From Syntrophaceae bacterium (GTDB lineage: Bacteria; Desulfobacterota; SM23-61): a stretch of DNA of 6,058 nucleotides. The stretch lies in NCBI GenBank assembly GCA_003154025.1, contig PMCE01000085.1, forward strand, positions 12,036 to 18,093, read 5' to 3'. Of this stretch, positions 1-5,629 are shown piece after piece. How positions within the stretch are numbered: the stretch's first letter is position 1; each line of letters begins with the position of its first letter. Under the pieces are notes generated by a model. That model saw only the letters and a program-made list of their open reading frames with translations. It was not told where the DNA came from and did not search any database. The translations under genes and the position numbers were made by a program.

Positions 1-944
1 GAAGCGTTGGGCACTGCGGCTAGGGTGTGGACGTGAAGGTCATGGACTCCGTGGGAGGTTACGAGGAGATTGTGAGCTTCTGCAAGGCGGGCTACCTTCA
101 TCCAAACAGAGATTCCGCCGCAGTTGGAGACGTCCGGCTCCGGGAAGGAAACCGCCTCTGCGCTGATAAAATTCTGAAACTCGTAGAGGGTATGCATGTT
201 CTCCCCGGTGGCGATAGGCAGGGGCGCTTCCTTGGCAATCCGGATGTGGCCGGCCAGGTCATCCGGAATCGTCGGCTCCTCCAGCCAGTAGATGTCGAAT
301 TCGGCCAGGGCCCGGGAGGCTCGGATGGCCTGCTCCTTGGTCCAGCGCATGTTGGCATCCACCATGAGGGGAACGTCCGGCCCGATGAGATCACGGATGG
401 CGGCCACGCGCGATAGGTCTTCGGAAAGCTTGGGCCGCCCTACTTTCATTTTGATGGCCCCGTATTCCTGGGCCAGGAACTTTCGGGTTTGCTCTTTCAA
501 CGCATCCAGGGTGTAATAGAGATCAATTCCTCCGGCATAGACTTTGACCCTCGGGTGGTGACCGCCCAGCAGCCGCCAGAGAGGCTCTCCCCTTCTCTTC
601 CCGGCCATGTCCCAAAGGGCAATGTCGACCGCCGAGATGGCAAAGGAGGCTGGTCCCCCTCTGCCTGCATAGTGAAGCTTCCACCACATCCAGTTCCAGA
701 TTTGCTCAATCAGGCCGGGGTCCTGGCCCAGAAGGCCTGGTTTCAGGTACCGGTCGATCAGGGCATGAATGGCGGTGCCTCCCGCTCCGACGGTATAGGT
801 ATAACCCAGGCCTTCGCATCCCTGGTCATCCTTGATCCGGACGGTGATCAATTCAAAAAAGGTCATTTCCCCATGGGTCGAGTCGGATACTGGAGTGGAT
901 AGGGGGACGTTATAAACGGCTGAATCGATGCAGGTGATTTTCAT
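1..944 (-). CDS. Mandelate racemase / muconate lactonizing enzyme family protein (enolase superfamily), 3' end cut by window
   Basis: The frame is open without a stop from ATG at 944 to the window edge, giving 314 residues; family members usually have about 360-400, so perhaps 50-80 C-terminal residues are missing. The start is supported by an AAGGA Shine-Dalgarno 7 nt upstream and by the typical N-terminus MKITCIDSAVYNVPL. An N-terminal capping domain (about 1-125) is followed by the TIM-barrel catalytic domain. Visible catalytic signatures are the KxK motif (K165, K167), metal ligands D196 (VDAN), E222 (WLEEP) and E248 (ATGEN), and a D271/H298 pair (PDVSNCGG and TSHG). These fall almost exactly at the mandelate racemase positions K164, K166, D195, E221, E247, D270 and H297, so this is the MR subgroup. 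That subgroup abstracts a proton alpha to a carboxylate; most members are sugar-acid dehydratases, which I infer here, but the substrate cannot be read from the sequence. It is the last gene of the codirectional set, 184 bp after the amidohydrolase. Confidence 0.9.
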   Translation of the reverse strand, partial: MKITCIDSAVYNVPLSTPVSDSTHGEMTFFELITVRIKDDQGCEGLGYTYTVGAGGTAIHALIDRYLKPGLLGQDPGLIEQIWNWMWWKLHYAGRGGPASFAISAVDIALWDMAGKRRGEPLWRLLGGHHPRVKVYAGGIDLYYTLDALKEQTRKFLAQEYGAIKMKVGRPKLSEDLSRVAAIRDLIGPDVPLMVDANMRWTKEQAIRASRALAEFDIYWLEEPTIPDDLAGHIRIAKEAPLPIATGENMHTLYEFQNFISAEAVSFPEPDVSNCGGISVWMKVARLAEAHNLLVTSHGVHDLHVHTLAAVPNA

Positions 945-1004
945 GAGTCATTCCTTTGGGCGTGCGCCTCGGGCAATAGTTCCCAGAGAATATTCCGAAC
1001 ATCC

Positions 1005-1029
1005 TAGGGGCGCGCGCCGCGCGCCCCTA
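1005..1029. repeat. Perfect GC-rich palindrome, 12-bp arms with 1-nt centre
   Basis: Arm TAGGGGCGCGCG (1005-1016) is mirrored exactly by CGCGCGCCCCTA (1018-1029) around a single C. It lies 60 bp upstream of the enolase-superfamily start. No T-run follows it on either strand, so it is not a standard intrinsic terminator. The AGGGGC...CCCCTA ends resemble the element at 5467-5490, suggesting an interspersed palindromic repeat family. Confidence 0.75.
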
Positions 1030-1053
1030 CACGCTCCAAGCCCCATCCGGGCG

Positions 1054-1130
1054 GTCTTTCAATTCGCAATTCTTTCATTCCGTATTCGTTGTCTTTCAAT
1101 CCGCAATCCACAATCCGCAATCCGCAATTT
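1054..1130. repeat. Degenerate heptamer array, core CAATCCG
   Basis: From 1097 to 1130 the sequence reads as CAATCCG, CAATCCA, CAATCCG, CAATCCG and a partial CAATTT, in exact 7-bp register. A looser copy precedes it: 1054-1072 matches 1091-1109 at 17 of 19 bases, both starting GTCTTTCAAT. The last partial unit supplies two bases of the amidohydrolase stop codon (TAA, 1131-1129 on the minus strand). It lies in the 184-bp gap between amidohydrolase and enolase-superfamily gene. Function is unknown; the form resembles the short tandem heptanucleotide repeats known from cyanobacteria and other genomes. Confidence 0.8.
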
Positions 1131-2730
1131 ATCTTTTCAGTACCCTCCCCCCCAGCTTTCCTGTGTGCTGACCGCCTTCCACCGACAGGACTCCGTTTAC
1201 GATCACCTGCCGGATTCCTAGAGGATACTGCCTGGGATTATCGTATGTGGCCCGATCGGCTATGGTGGTAGGATTGAAAACCACGATGTCCGCGGCCGCC
1301 CCCTCGGCCAAAGTCCCTCGGTCCTTCAGCCCCAGGCGCCGGGCAGGCAGGGAGGTCATTTTGCGGATGGCTTCTTCCAGGGACAGATCCCTCTTCTCCC
1401 GCACATACCTCCCCAGGATTCGGGGGAAAGTTCCGTAGACCCGCGGATGGGGCCTTCCCCCCAGAAGGCCGTCGGTGCAGACCATGCCCAGGGGGTGGCG
1501 CAGTCCCATCCGCATCCTCTCCTCATCCATGCTGAAAATGATCATCCCCACACGGGCATTTTCTTCCAGTAGCAGGTCAAAAGCCGTATCGGCGGGGTCT
1601 TTGCCTTCGCCCTCGGAGATGTCGGCGACCGATCGCCCCACGTAGGCCTGGTTCTTTTTGCCTTCCACGGAGGAGATGACGATGTTCTCCCACCCCGCAT
1701 TGTTGACGTAGTTCTCCCACGGGGGGGCCCCGGGTTCGGGGGCTGGAGGGGTGAGGAACTCACCGCTAATTTTAGCCCGGAGCGCAGGGTCGCGGAGCCG
1801 TTCCAACGTTTTGGGCGTCCCGCCCTCCTGGGCCCAGGGCGGCAGGATGGCCAGGAACATGGTGCTTCCCGCGGTATAGGGGTAAATGTCGAAAGTAATA
1901 TCCAGTCCTTCCCGGTGCGCTCGATCCACCACTTCCAGGGCTGTTTCCATTTTGTGCCAGTTCCGTTTGCCGGCGGCTTTGAAATGGGAGATGTGCAGCC
2001 CGATTTCCGCTTCTTTCGCCATGGAGACCACTTCTTCAATAGACTCCAGGAGGCGGTCGCCGCCGCTCCGGATGTGCACGGCCCAGAACCCGCCCATCTT
2101 CCCGCATGCCTGGAGGAGTTGGGTCAATTCTTCCCGCCGGGAAAAGGTACACGGCAGGTAGATCATCCCCAGAGAGATTCCCACCGCCCCTTCTTCCATG
2201 GCCCTCCGGACTTCTTCCTCCATGGCCTGAGTCATGAAGATATCGGCGGGGACGTTCTCCAGTCCCAGCATCACCATGCGCACATTCCCCTGGGGGACGA
2301 GGAGCGCCAGATTGGGTCCGGTTGGCCTTGCGGACAGACGCTGGGCATACTGGCCCAGAGATTCCCAGTCCCAGGAGATGGGAGGGTCCCCGCTCAGCCC
2401 GGACAAATACTGCCTCCAGGGCGCGATATACTCTTTGCGCATGGGGGCAGCGCCGATCCCGTCTTGCCCCAGGAGTTCCGTCGTCACTCCCTGCATGAGT
2501 TTGGGGAGCAACGCGGGGTCGGCCAAAACCATGAGGTCCGAGTGGCTGTGGGTATCGATAAAACCGGGGGCTACCACCGCCCCGACCGCGGAAAATTCCC
2601 GGACCACTTCGTTCTTTCTCACCTGACCGATGCGGGCGATCCGATCCCCCTGGATGGCCACATCCGCTTTTCTTCCGGGGGTTCCGCTCCCATCCACCAC
2701 CGTTCCCCCCAAGATAGCTAGGTCAAAAAT
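1129..2730 (-). CDS. N-acyl-D-amino-acid deacylase family amidohydrolase (D-aminoacylase-like), apparent ATT start
   Basis: This metal-dependent amidohydrolase of the D-aminoacylase family would hydrolyse N-acyl-D-amino acids to a carboxylate and free D-amino acid. Counting from the proposed start it has 533 residues, within the usual 480-550. A short beta domain with GGTVVDGSG (8-16) leads into the TIM barrel, and a C-terminal beta segment (KDRGTLAEGAAADIVVFNP) closes it. Visible active-site residues are H61 and H63 (DTHSHSD), H219 (AVHIRSGGD), H249 and K251 (ISHFKAAG) and D420 (CTDG), followed by HPRVYGTFPRIL, a family hallmark. Where Alcaligenes D-aminoacylase has its zinc ligand Cys96, this protein has D90 in GQDG, so it belongs to a variant subfamily and exact substrate is uncertain. 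No ATG or GTG lies between the upstream in-frame stop (2751-2749) and the conserved N-terminus. ATT at 2730 fits homology and the Shine-Dalgarno; the fallback is TTG at 2712 (527 residues), which lacks a nearby ribosome site. It begins 158 bp after pgm. Confidence 0.9.
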   Translation of the reverse strand: MFDLAILGGTVVDGSGTPGRKADVAIQGDRIARIGQVRKNEVVREFSAVGAVVAPGFIDTHSHSDLMVLADPALLPKLMQGVTTELLGQDGIGAAPMRKEYIAPWRQYLSGLSGDPPISWDWESLGQYAQRLSARPTGPNLALLVPQGNVRMVMLGLENVPADIFMTQAMEEEVRRAMEEGAVGISLGMIYLPCTFSRREELTQLLQACGKMGGFWAVHIRSGGDRLLESIEEVVSMAKEAEIGLHISHFKAAGKRNWHKMETALEVVDRAHREGLDITFDIYPYTAGSTMFLAILPPWAQEGGTPKTLERLRDPALRAKISGEFLTPPAPEPGAPPWENYVNNAGWENIVISSVEGKKNQAYVGRSVADISEGEGKDPADTAFDLLLEENARVGMIIFSMDEERMRMGLRHPLGMVCTDGLLGGRPHPRVYGTFPRILGRYVREKRDLSLEEAIRKMTSLPARRLGLKDRGTLAEGAAADIVVFNPTTIADRATYDNPRQYPLGIRQVIVNGVLSVEGGQHTGKLGGRVLKR

Positions 2731-2737
2731 GGCAAGT

Positions 2738-2742
2738 CTCCT
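2738..2742 (-). promoter_or_regulatory. Shine-Dalgarno AGGAG that decides the amidohydrolase start
   Basis: On the minus strand AAAGGAGA precedes the amidohydrolase. The AGGAG core is 7 nt from the ATT codon at 2730, an ideal spacing, but 25 nt from the first conventional start codon (TTG at 2712). This placement is the main non-homology argument for initiation at ATT. Confidence 0.7.
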
Positions 2743-2756
2743 TTCCCTTTAAAGTT

Positions 2757-2862
2757 CGTTCCCAGTTGCTGGTTTCTGGGTGCACGTTGCGGGCCGTTCC
2801 CTCAAGTCAGTTACGAACAACCAGCAATGAGCAACTAGTAACGTTCCCCTCCTGGCCAGCAA
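2757..2862. repeat. Intergenic repeat cluster with CCAGCAA/TTGCTGG and CGTTCCC motifs
   Basis: The gap between pgm and the amidohydrolase holds CCAGCAA at 2821-2827 and 2856-2862, with its inverse TTGCTGG at 2766-2772. The word CGTTCCC recurs directly at 2757, 2795 and 2842. The segment 2820-2842 (AGCAA-type words ending CTAGTAAC) has the look of a degenerate tandem array. No gene, terminator or promoter is convincing here, and the function is unknown. The composition is unlike the heptamer arrays in the other gaps. Confidence 0.6.
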
Positions 2863-2888
2863 CCCTCAGACTCAATTCAACCCGCTCA

Positions 2889-4532
2889 TCACTCCCCTAG
2901 GATACCGAAAAGGATCTTCTGGGCCTCTTCCACAATCGCTTCCAGGTGCGCCTGGCTCTTAAAACTCTCCGCGTAGAGCTTATAGATATTCTCCGTTCCG
3001 GAAGGCCGGGCGGCGAACCATCCGTTTGGGGTTACGACCTTCAGCCCTCCGATGGCGGCCCCGTTGCCCGGAGCCCGGGTCATCTTCGCCACAATAGGCT
3101 CCCCGGCCAGTTCCTTGGTCGGGACGTTCTCCGGCGCCAGTCCTTTCAGCTTATTTTTCTGTTCGGGAGTGGCGGGTGCATCGATGCGGAGGTAGTACGG
3201 AACTCCCAATTTGGAAGTGAGCTCTCGGTAGTACTCCCCCGGGTCCTTTCCCGTGCCGGCGGTGATTTCCGCAGCCAGGAGGCCCAGGATGATGCCATCC
3301 TTATCCGTATTCCAGACCGTACCGTCCATCCGCAAAAAGCTCGCCCCGGCGCTTTCTTCCATCGCAAAGCAGAGAGCCCCTCCGAGCAGCCCCTCTGCAT
3401 ACCACTTGAACCCGACCGGAACTTCGAAGAGTTTCCTCCCGTAGCTCCGGGCCACTCGGTCGATCAGGCTGCTGCTGACCAGGGTCTTTCCCGCCGCCGA
3501 CGCGGGAGACCACTTGGGCCGGTGGCCAAGAAGGTACCCAAGGGCCACGGCCAAATAATGGTTGGGATTCATGAGGCCGGCGGATCGAACCACGATCCCA
3601 TGCCGGTCGGCATCCGTGTCGTTCCCGAAGGCCACCTGGAACTGGTCCTTAAGCTCCACCAGATTCACCATGGCATAGGGACTCGAGCAATCCATGCGGA
3701 TCTTTCCATCGTGGTCCAGGGTCATGAAGCGGAAGGTAGGATCAATCTTGGAGTTCACCACGGTCAAATTGAGCCGGTAATGTTCCTTGACGGGCTCCCA
3801 ATATTCGACCGAGGCCCCGCCCAGAGGGTCCACTCCAATCTTGATTCCCGCCGAGCGGATACATTCCAGGTCCACGACGTTGGACAAATCCTTTACATAA
3901 GGCCATACGAAGTCCCGCTCATGGGTCGTAGATGCTCGAAAGGCCTGGCGGTAGGGCATTCTTTTCACCCCGCGGTTTTCCGACCGGAGGAGGGAATTGG
4001 CCCGATCCTGGATCCAGCCGGTCACATCCGTATCCGCCGGACCGCCATTGGGGGGGTTGTACTTGAAGCCCCCGTCTGAAGGGGGATTGTGAGACGGGGT
4101 GATGACGATCCCATCCCCGATTCCTTCCTTCCGCCCCCGGTTGTGAACCAGGATGGCATGGGAAATCACCGGCGTCGGCGTATAGCCGTCCCCGCTTTGA
4201 ATGAAGGTATCCACGCCGTTGGCGGCCAGGACCTCGAGGGCCGTCTTCTGCGCCGGCCCCGAAACGGCATGCGTATCTTTCCCCATGAACAGAGGGCCGG
4301 TGATTTTCTTGCTTTGGCGGTAATCGCAGATCGCCTGAGTGATAACCAAAATGTGCGCTTCGTTGAAGGACCCTTCCAGGGGGTTTCCCCGGTGGCCGCT
4401 GGTGCCGAAGCTCACTCTCTGGTTGGGATCTTCGGCATCCGGCTTCTTCTCGAAATACGCTCTTTCCAATCGGGGAACATCGATCAGGATTTCAGGGGGG
4501 GCGGGTTTTCCGGCTAGGGGATGTGTGCTCAT
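2889..4532 (-). CDS. pgm: Phosphoglucomutase, alpha-D-glucose phosphate-specific
   Basis: This cytoplasmic enzyme interconverts glucose 1-phosphate and glucose 6-phosphate through a phosphoserine, linking glycolysis to glycogen and nucleotide-sugar synthesis. It has 547 residues, essentially the length of E. coli Pgm (546), and runs as four phosphohexomutase domains. Visible motifs in order: SFGTSGHRG (41-49) near the N-terminus; the active-site serine S147 in TPSHNPP; the Mg-binding loop DTDADR (D305, D307, D309); the sugar-recognition loop EESAGAS (392-398), whose Glu-Ser pair favours glucose over mannose substrates; and the phosphate-binding loop RPSGTE (509-514) in domain 4. All key residues are present and the frame is intact. 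ATG at 4532 has a GAGG Shine-Dalgarno 5 nt upstream; the stop is TGA. It follows rpe by 99 bp on the same strand, so cotranscription is plausible. A phosphomannomutase/phosphoglucosamine mutase identity is unlikely given length and the EES loop. Confidence 0.97.
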   Translation of the reverse strand: MSTHPLAGKPAPPEILIDVPRLERAYFEKKPDAEDPNQRVSFGTSGHRGNPLEGSFNEAHILVITQAICDYRQSKKITGPLFMGKDTHAVSGPAQKTALEVLAANGVDTFIQSGDGYTPTPVISHAILVHNRGRKEGIGDGIVITPSHNPPSDGGFKYNPPNGGPADTDVTGWIQDRANSLLRSENRGVKRMPYRQAFRASTTHERDFVWPYVKDLSNVVDLECIRSAGIKIGVDPLGGASVEYWEPVKEHYRLNLTVVNSKIDPTFRFMTLDHDGKIRMDCSSPYAMVNLVELKDQFQVAFGNDTDADRHGIVVRSAGLMNPNHYLAVALGYLLGHRPKWSPASAAGKTLVSSSLIDRVARSYGRKLFEVPVGFKWYAEGLLGGALCFAMEESAGASFLRMDGTVWNTDKDGIILGLLAAEITAGTGKDPGEYYRELTSKLGVPYYLRIDAPATPEQKNKLKGLAPENVPTKELAGEPIVAKMTRAPGNGAAIGGLKVVTPNGWFAARPSGTENIYKLYAESFKSQAHLEAIVEEAQKILFGILGE

Positions 4533-4559
4533 AGTTTCCTCGAACTAAAGCCTCCAAAC

Positions 4560-4580
4560 GGTGCGATCGGGGAACGCACC
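4560..4580. other. Small hairpin between rpe and pgm
   Basis: GGTGCG (4560-4565) pairs perfectly with CGCACC (4575-4580) across a 9-nt loop. A T5 run follows only on the plus strand (about 4586-4590, 5 nt after the stem), where no gene needs termination. On the minus strand, in which rpe and pgm are read, it would form in the pgm leader about 28 nt before the start codon. It could influence pgm translation or be fortuitous. Confidence 0.35.
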
Positions 4581-4604
4581 CAAGATTTTTACTTAACTCG
4601 AGTC

Positions 4605-4630
4605 ATTGCGGGCCCGGTGGGCGTGGCAAT
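4605..4630. other. Imperfect hairpin immediately after the rpe stop
   Basis: ATTGC (4605-4609) pairs with GCAAT (4626-4630), and inside it GCCC (4612-4615) pairs with GGGC (4619-4622) around a GGT loop, leaving a small internal loop. It starts one base beyond the rpe stop codon in the direction of transcription. No U-tract follows on the minus strand, so it is not a classical intrinsic terminator. It may instead protect the rpe 3' end or attenuate readthrough into pgm. Confidence 0.4.
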
Positions 4631-4631
4631 C

Positions 4632-5294
4632 CTATTTCTTGTTTGCTGCCTGGATGAGAGATTTGACCCCTGCTTCCACGCCACCCCTATGGCCAAAGAC
4701 CGCATTCCCAGCCACCAAAACATTCGCCCCGGCTTTCACTACCCTTGGGGCGCTCGTCGGGTCGATCCCCCCGTCCACTTCCAGCTCGCCGTCAGGGTTC
4801 CGCCGGTCCAAGATCTCCCGCAACTGGCGAATCTTCTTCAGGGGGTATTCCATGAAGCGCTGCCCGCCGAAGCCGGGATTGACGGTCATCACCAGGATCA
4901 AATCCAGCTTCTCGATGATTTCCTCAAGGACCCCCGCCGGGGTGGCGGGGTTCAGGGCTACCCCGGCCCTTTTCTTCAACTCTTTGATCCCCTGGAGAAT
5001 CCGGTCCAGATGGATCGAGTTCTCCTGGTGGACGATGAGGATGTCCGCCCCTGCCTGGCTGAAGGCTTCGATATAGTTCTCCGGCTGCTCGATCATCAGA
5101 TGGATTTCGAAAGGAAGCCGAGTCCCGCCCCGAATGCTCTTCACTACCGGGATCCCCATGGTGATGTTGGGAACGAACCGCCCGTCCATCACATCGATAT
5201 GGACCCGATCGGCTCCGGCCCTCTCCATTGCTTGGATCTCTTCTCCCAATTTAAGAAAATCTGCCGAAAGGATGGACGGCGCGATTTTGATCAT
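4632..5294 (-). CDS. rpe: Ribulose-phosphate 3-epimerase
   Basis: This enzyme interconverts D-ribulose 5-phosphate and D-xylulose 5-phosphate in the cytoplasm, part of the pentose phosphate pathway (and of the Calvin cycle in autotrophs). It is 220 residues, the normal family length, and forms a single TIM barrel. Visible signatures are MIKIAPSILSADF at the N-terminus (S8), the HIDVMDGRFVPN strand with metal ligand H33 and ligand/catalytic D35, H65 in EIHLMIEQP, the MTVNPGFGGQRF segment (136-147) that closes over substrate, and D174 in EVDGGI, the second catalytic aspartate. The frame stays open upstream to an ATG at 5351, but those extra 19 residues are encoded by low-complexity repeat sequence and are absent from the family, so ATG at 5294 is chosen. 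A GAGG Shine-Dalgarno lies 9 nt upstream, separated by most of a G8 run. It sits between rpiB (335 bp upstream) and pgm (99 bp downstream), in a sugar-phosphate context. Confidence 0.96.
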   Translation of the reverse strand: MIKIAPSILSADFLKLGEEIQAMERAGADRVHIDVMDGRFVPNITMGIPVVKSIRGGTRLPFEIHLMIEQPENYIEAFSQAGADILIVHQENSIHLDRILQGIKELKKRAGVALNPATPAGVLEEIIEKLDLILVMTVNPGFGGQRFMEYPLKKIRQLREILDRRNPDGELEVDGGIDPTSAPRVVKAGANVLVAGNAVFGHRGGVEAGVKSLIQAANKK

Positions 5295-5297
5295 CTT

Positions 5298-5307
5298 CCC
5301 CCCCCTC
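5298..5307 (-). promoter_or_regulatory. rpe ribosome-binding site with G8 homopolymer
   Basis: On the minus strand GAG is followed by eight G residues, then AAG and the rpe ATG. The GAGG core leaves a spacing of 9 nt, slightly long but workable; other G-rich registers lie closer. The site supports ATG 5294 over the upstream ATG at 5351. A G8 run in the spacer is unusual and could vary in length. Confidence 0.55.
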
Positions 5308-5336
5308 AATTCGGATATAACCGCAGAGAGCACAGA

Positions 5337-5401
5337 GCGGCTGAGCCGCAACCAAAAGAAAGTGCCTCAAGTGCCCTAAGTGCGCTCAAGTGCCTCAAGT
5401 T
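5337..5401. repeat. AAGTGCC-type tandem array with adjoining hairpin in the rpe leader
   Basis: Successive units start at 5360 (AAGTGCCTC), 5369 (AAGTGCCCT), 5378 (AAGTGCGCTC) and 5388 (AAGTGCCTC), ending in a partial AAGTT; the period is 9-10 bp. Immediately to the left, GCGGC (5337-5341) and GCCGC (5345-5349) form a perfect 5-bp stem with a TGA loop. The array lies about 65-105 bp upstream of the rpe start. Its sequence is unrelated to the CAATCCG array at 1054-1130. Confidence 0.7.
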
Positions 5402-5420
5402 AGATAAAACTCGGGCAATT

Positions 5421-5450
5421 ATTTAATCCAGGGTTCCATACTCCTTACAA
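5421..5450 (-). promoter_or_regulatory. Weak possible sigma-70-type promoter for rpe
   Basis: Read on the minus strand, TTGTAA (5450-5445, 4 of 6 to the -35 consensus) and TTAAAT (5426-5421, 4 of 6 to the -10 consensus) are 18 bp apart in the only AT-rich patch of the rpiB-rpe gap. A transcript from here would start near 5414 and carry the AAGTGCC array in its leader. Matches this weak occur by chance in AT-rich DNA. Confidence 0.25.
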
Positions 5451-5466
5451 AATTTAAAGAGTTTGC

Positions 5467-5490
5467 AGGGGCACGAAGAATCGTTCCCCT
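5467..5490. repeat. Imperfect palindrome AGGGGCACGA/TCGTTCCCCT
   Basis: Ten-base arms (5467-5476 and 5481-5490) pair with one mismatch around an AGAA loop. The outer AGGGGC/CCCCTA sequence matches the ends of the perfect palindrome at 1005-1029 while the interior differs, consistent with two members of one interspersed family. Confidence 0.6.
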
Positions 5491-5520
5491 ACGGCTCGGA
5501 GGAAGGGTATTTCCTTCTTG

Positions 5521-5545
5521 CCAATCCCGCGAAGCGCGGGATTGG
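5521..5545. repeat. Perfect hairpin, 11-bp arms with 3-nt loop
   Basis: CCAATCCCGCG (5521-5531) and CGCGGGATTGG (5535-5545) are exact inverse copies around AAG. It lies 84 bp beyond the rpiB stop in the direction of transcription. No U-tract follows on the minus strand, so it is a poor intrinsic terminator; it may stabilise the rpiB mRNA 3' end or be a REP-like element. Confidence 0.7.
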
Positions 5546-5629
5546 TTTGAGTCTGCCGCTAATGGCCCAAATTCGAACCACGAGATTCAAAACCATTGCC
5601 TTCGCCGATCCCTCTTCCTCATCCGTCCC

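Larger units (their letters stand above)
5295..5629. other. 335-bp repeat-rich intergenic region between rpiB and rpe
   Basis: No convincing gene is present. From the rpe side it holds a G8 tract, a CGCAGAG/CACAGAG motif pair, a GCGGC-TGA-GCCGC hairpin, an AAGTGCC-type tandem array, an AT-rich stretch with a weak possible promoter, and two palindromes (5467-5490 and 5521-5545). The remaining 5546-5629, next to the rpiB stop, shows no structure I can name. The size and repeat load make continuous rpiB-rpe transcription uncertain. Confidence 0.7.

Noticed and set aside
1..944. Possible pseudogene, because no single complete frame is evident at first sight
   Set aside because: Codon-by-codon reading gives 314 uninterrupted residues with all catalytic positions; it lacks a stop only because the window ends.
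1054..1109. CRISPR-like GTCTTTCAAT repeats
   Set aside because: Only two copies start 37 bp apart, the intervening sequence is itself degenerate repeat and not a unique spacer, and no cas gene is nearby.
1915..2721. 268-codon plus-strand open frame opposite the amidohydrolase
   Set aside because: It is a shadow of the conserved amidohydrolase; the His/Pro/Gly-rich product resembles no known family.
2946..4079. 377-codon plus-strand open frame opposite pgm
   Set aside because: It lies wholly inside pgm on the opposite strand, and pgm shows every catalytic motif. The antisense product has no recognisable domain.
4560..4592. Plus-strand intrinsic terminator (hairpin then T5)
   Set aside because: No plus-strand gene lies upstream, the loop is 9 nt, and the T-run begins 5 nt after a stem of only 6 bp.
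5292..5351. Upstream ATG start for rpe at 5351
   Set aside because: The 19 added residues come from repeat sequence and precede the universal MIKIAPSILSADF start, which has its own ribosome site.
4521..5426. 301-codon plus-strand open frame opposite rpe
   Set aside because: It is antisense to a clearly conserved rpe, extends into repeat sequence, and its product is Pro/Arg/His-rich with no family signature, as expected of a shadow frame in GC-rich DNA.
5410..5450. Six-codon minus-strand open frame (MEPWIK) after GTAAGGAGT
   Set aside because: The AGGAG is only 1 nt from the ATG, too close for initiation, and so short a frame is expected by chance.
5565..5590. tRNA T-loop-like GGTTCGAAT on the minus strand
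   Set aside because: The five bases on each side of the loop do not pair and no acceptor, D or anticodon stem can be found.
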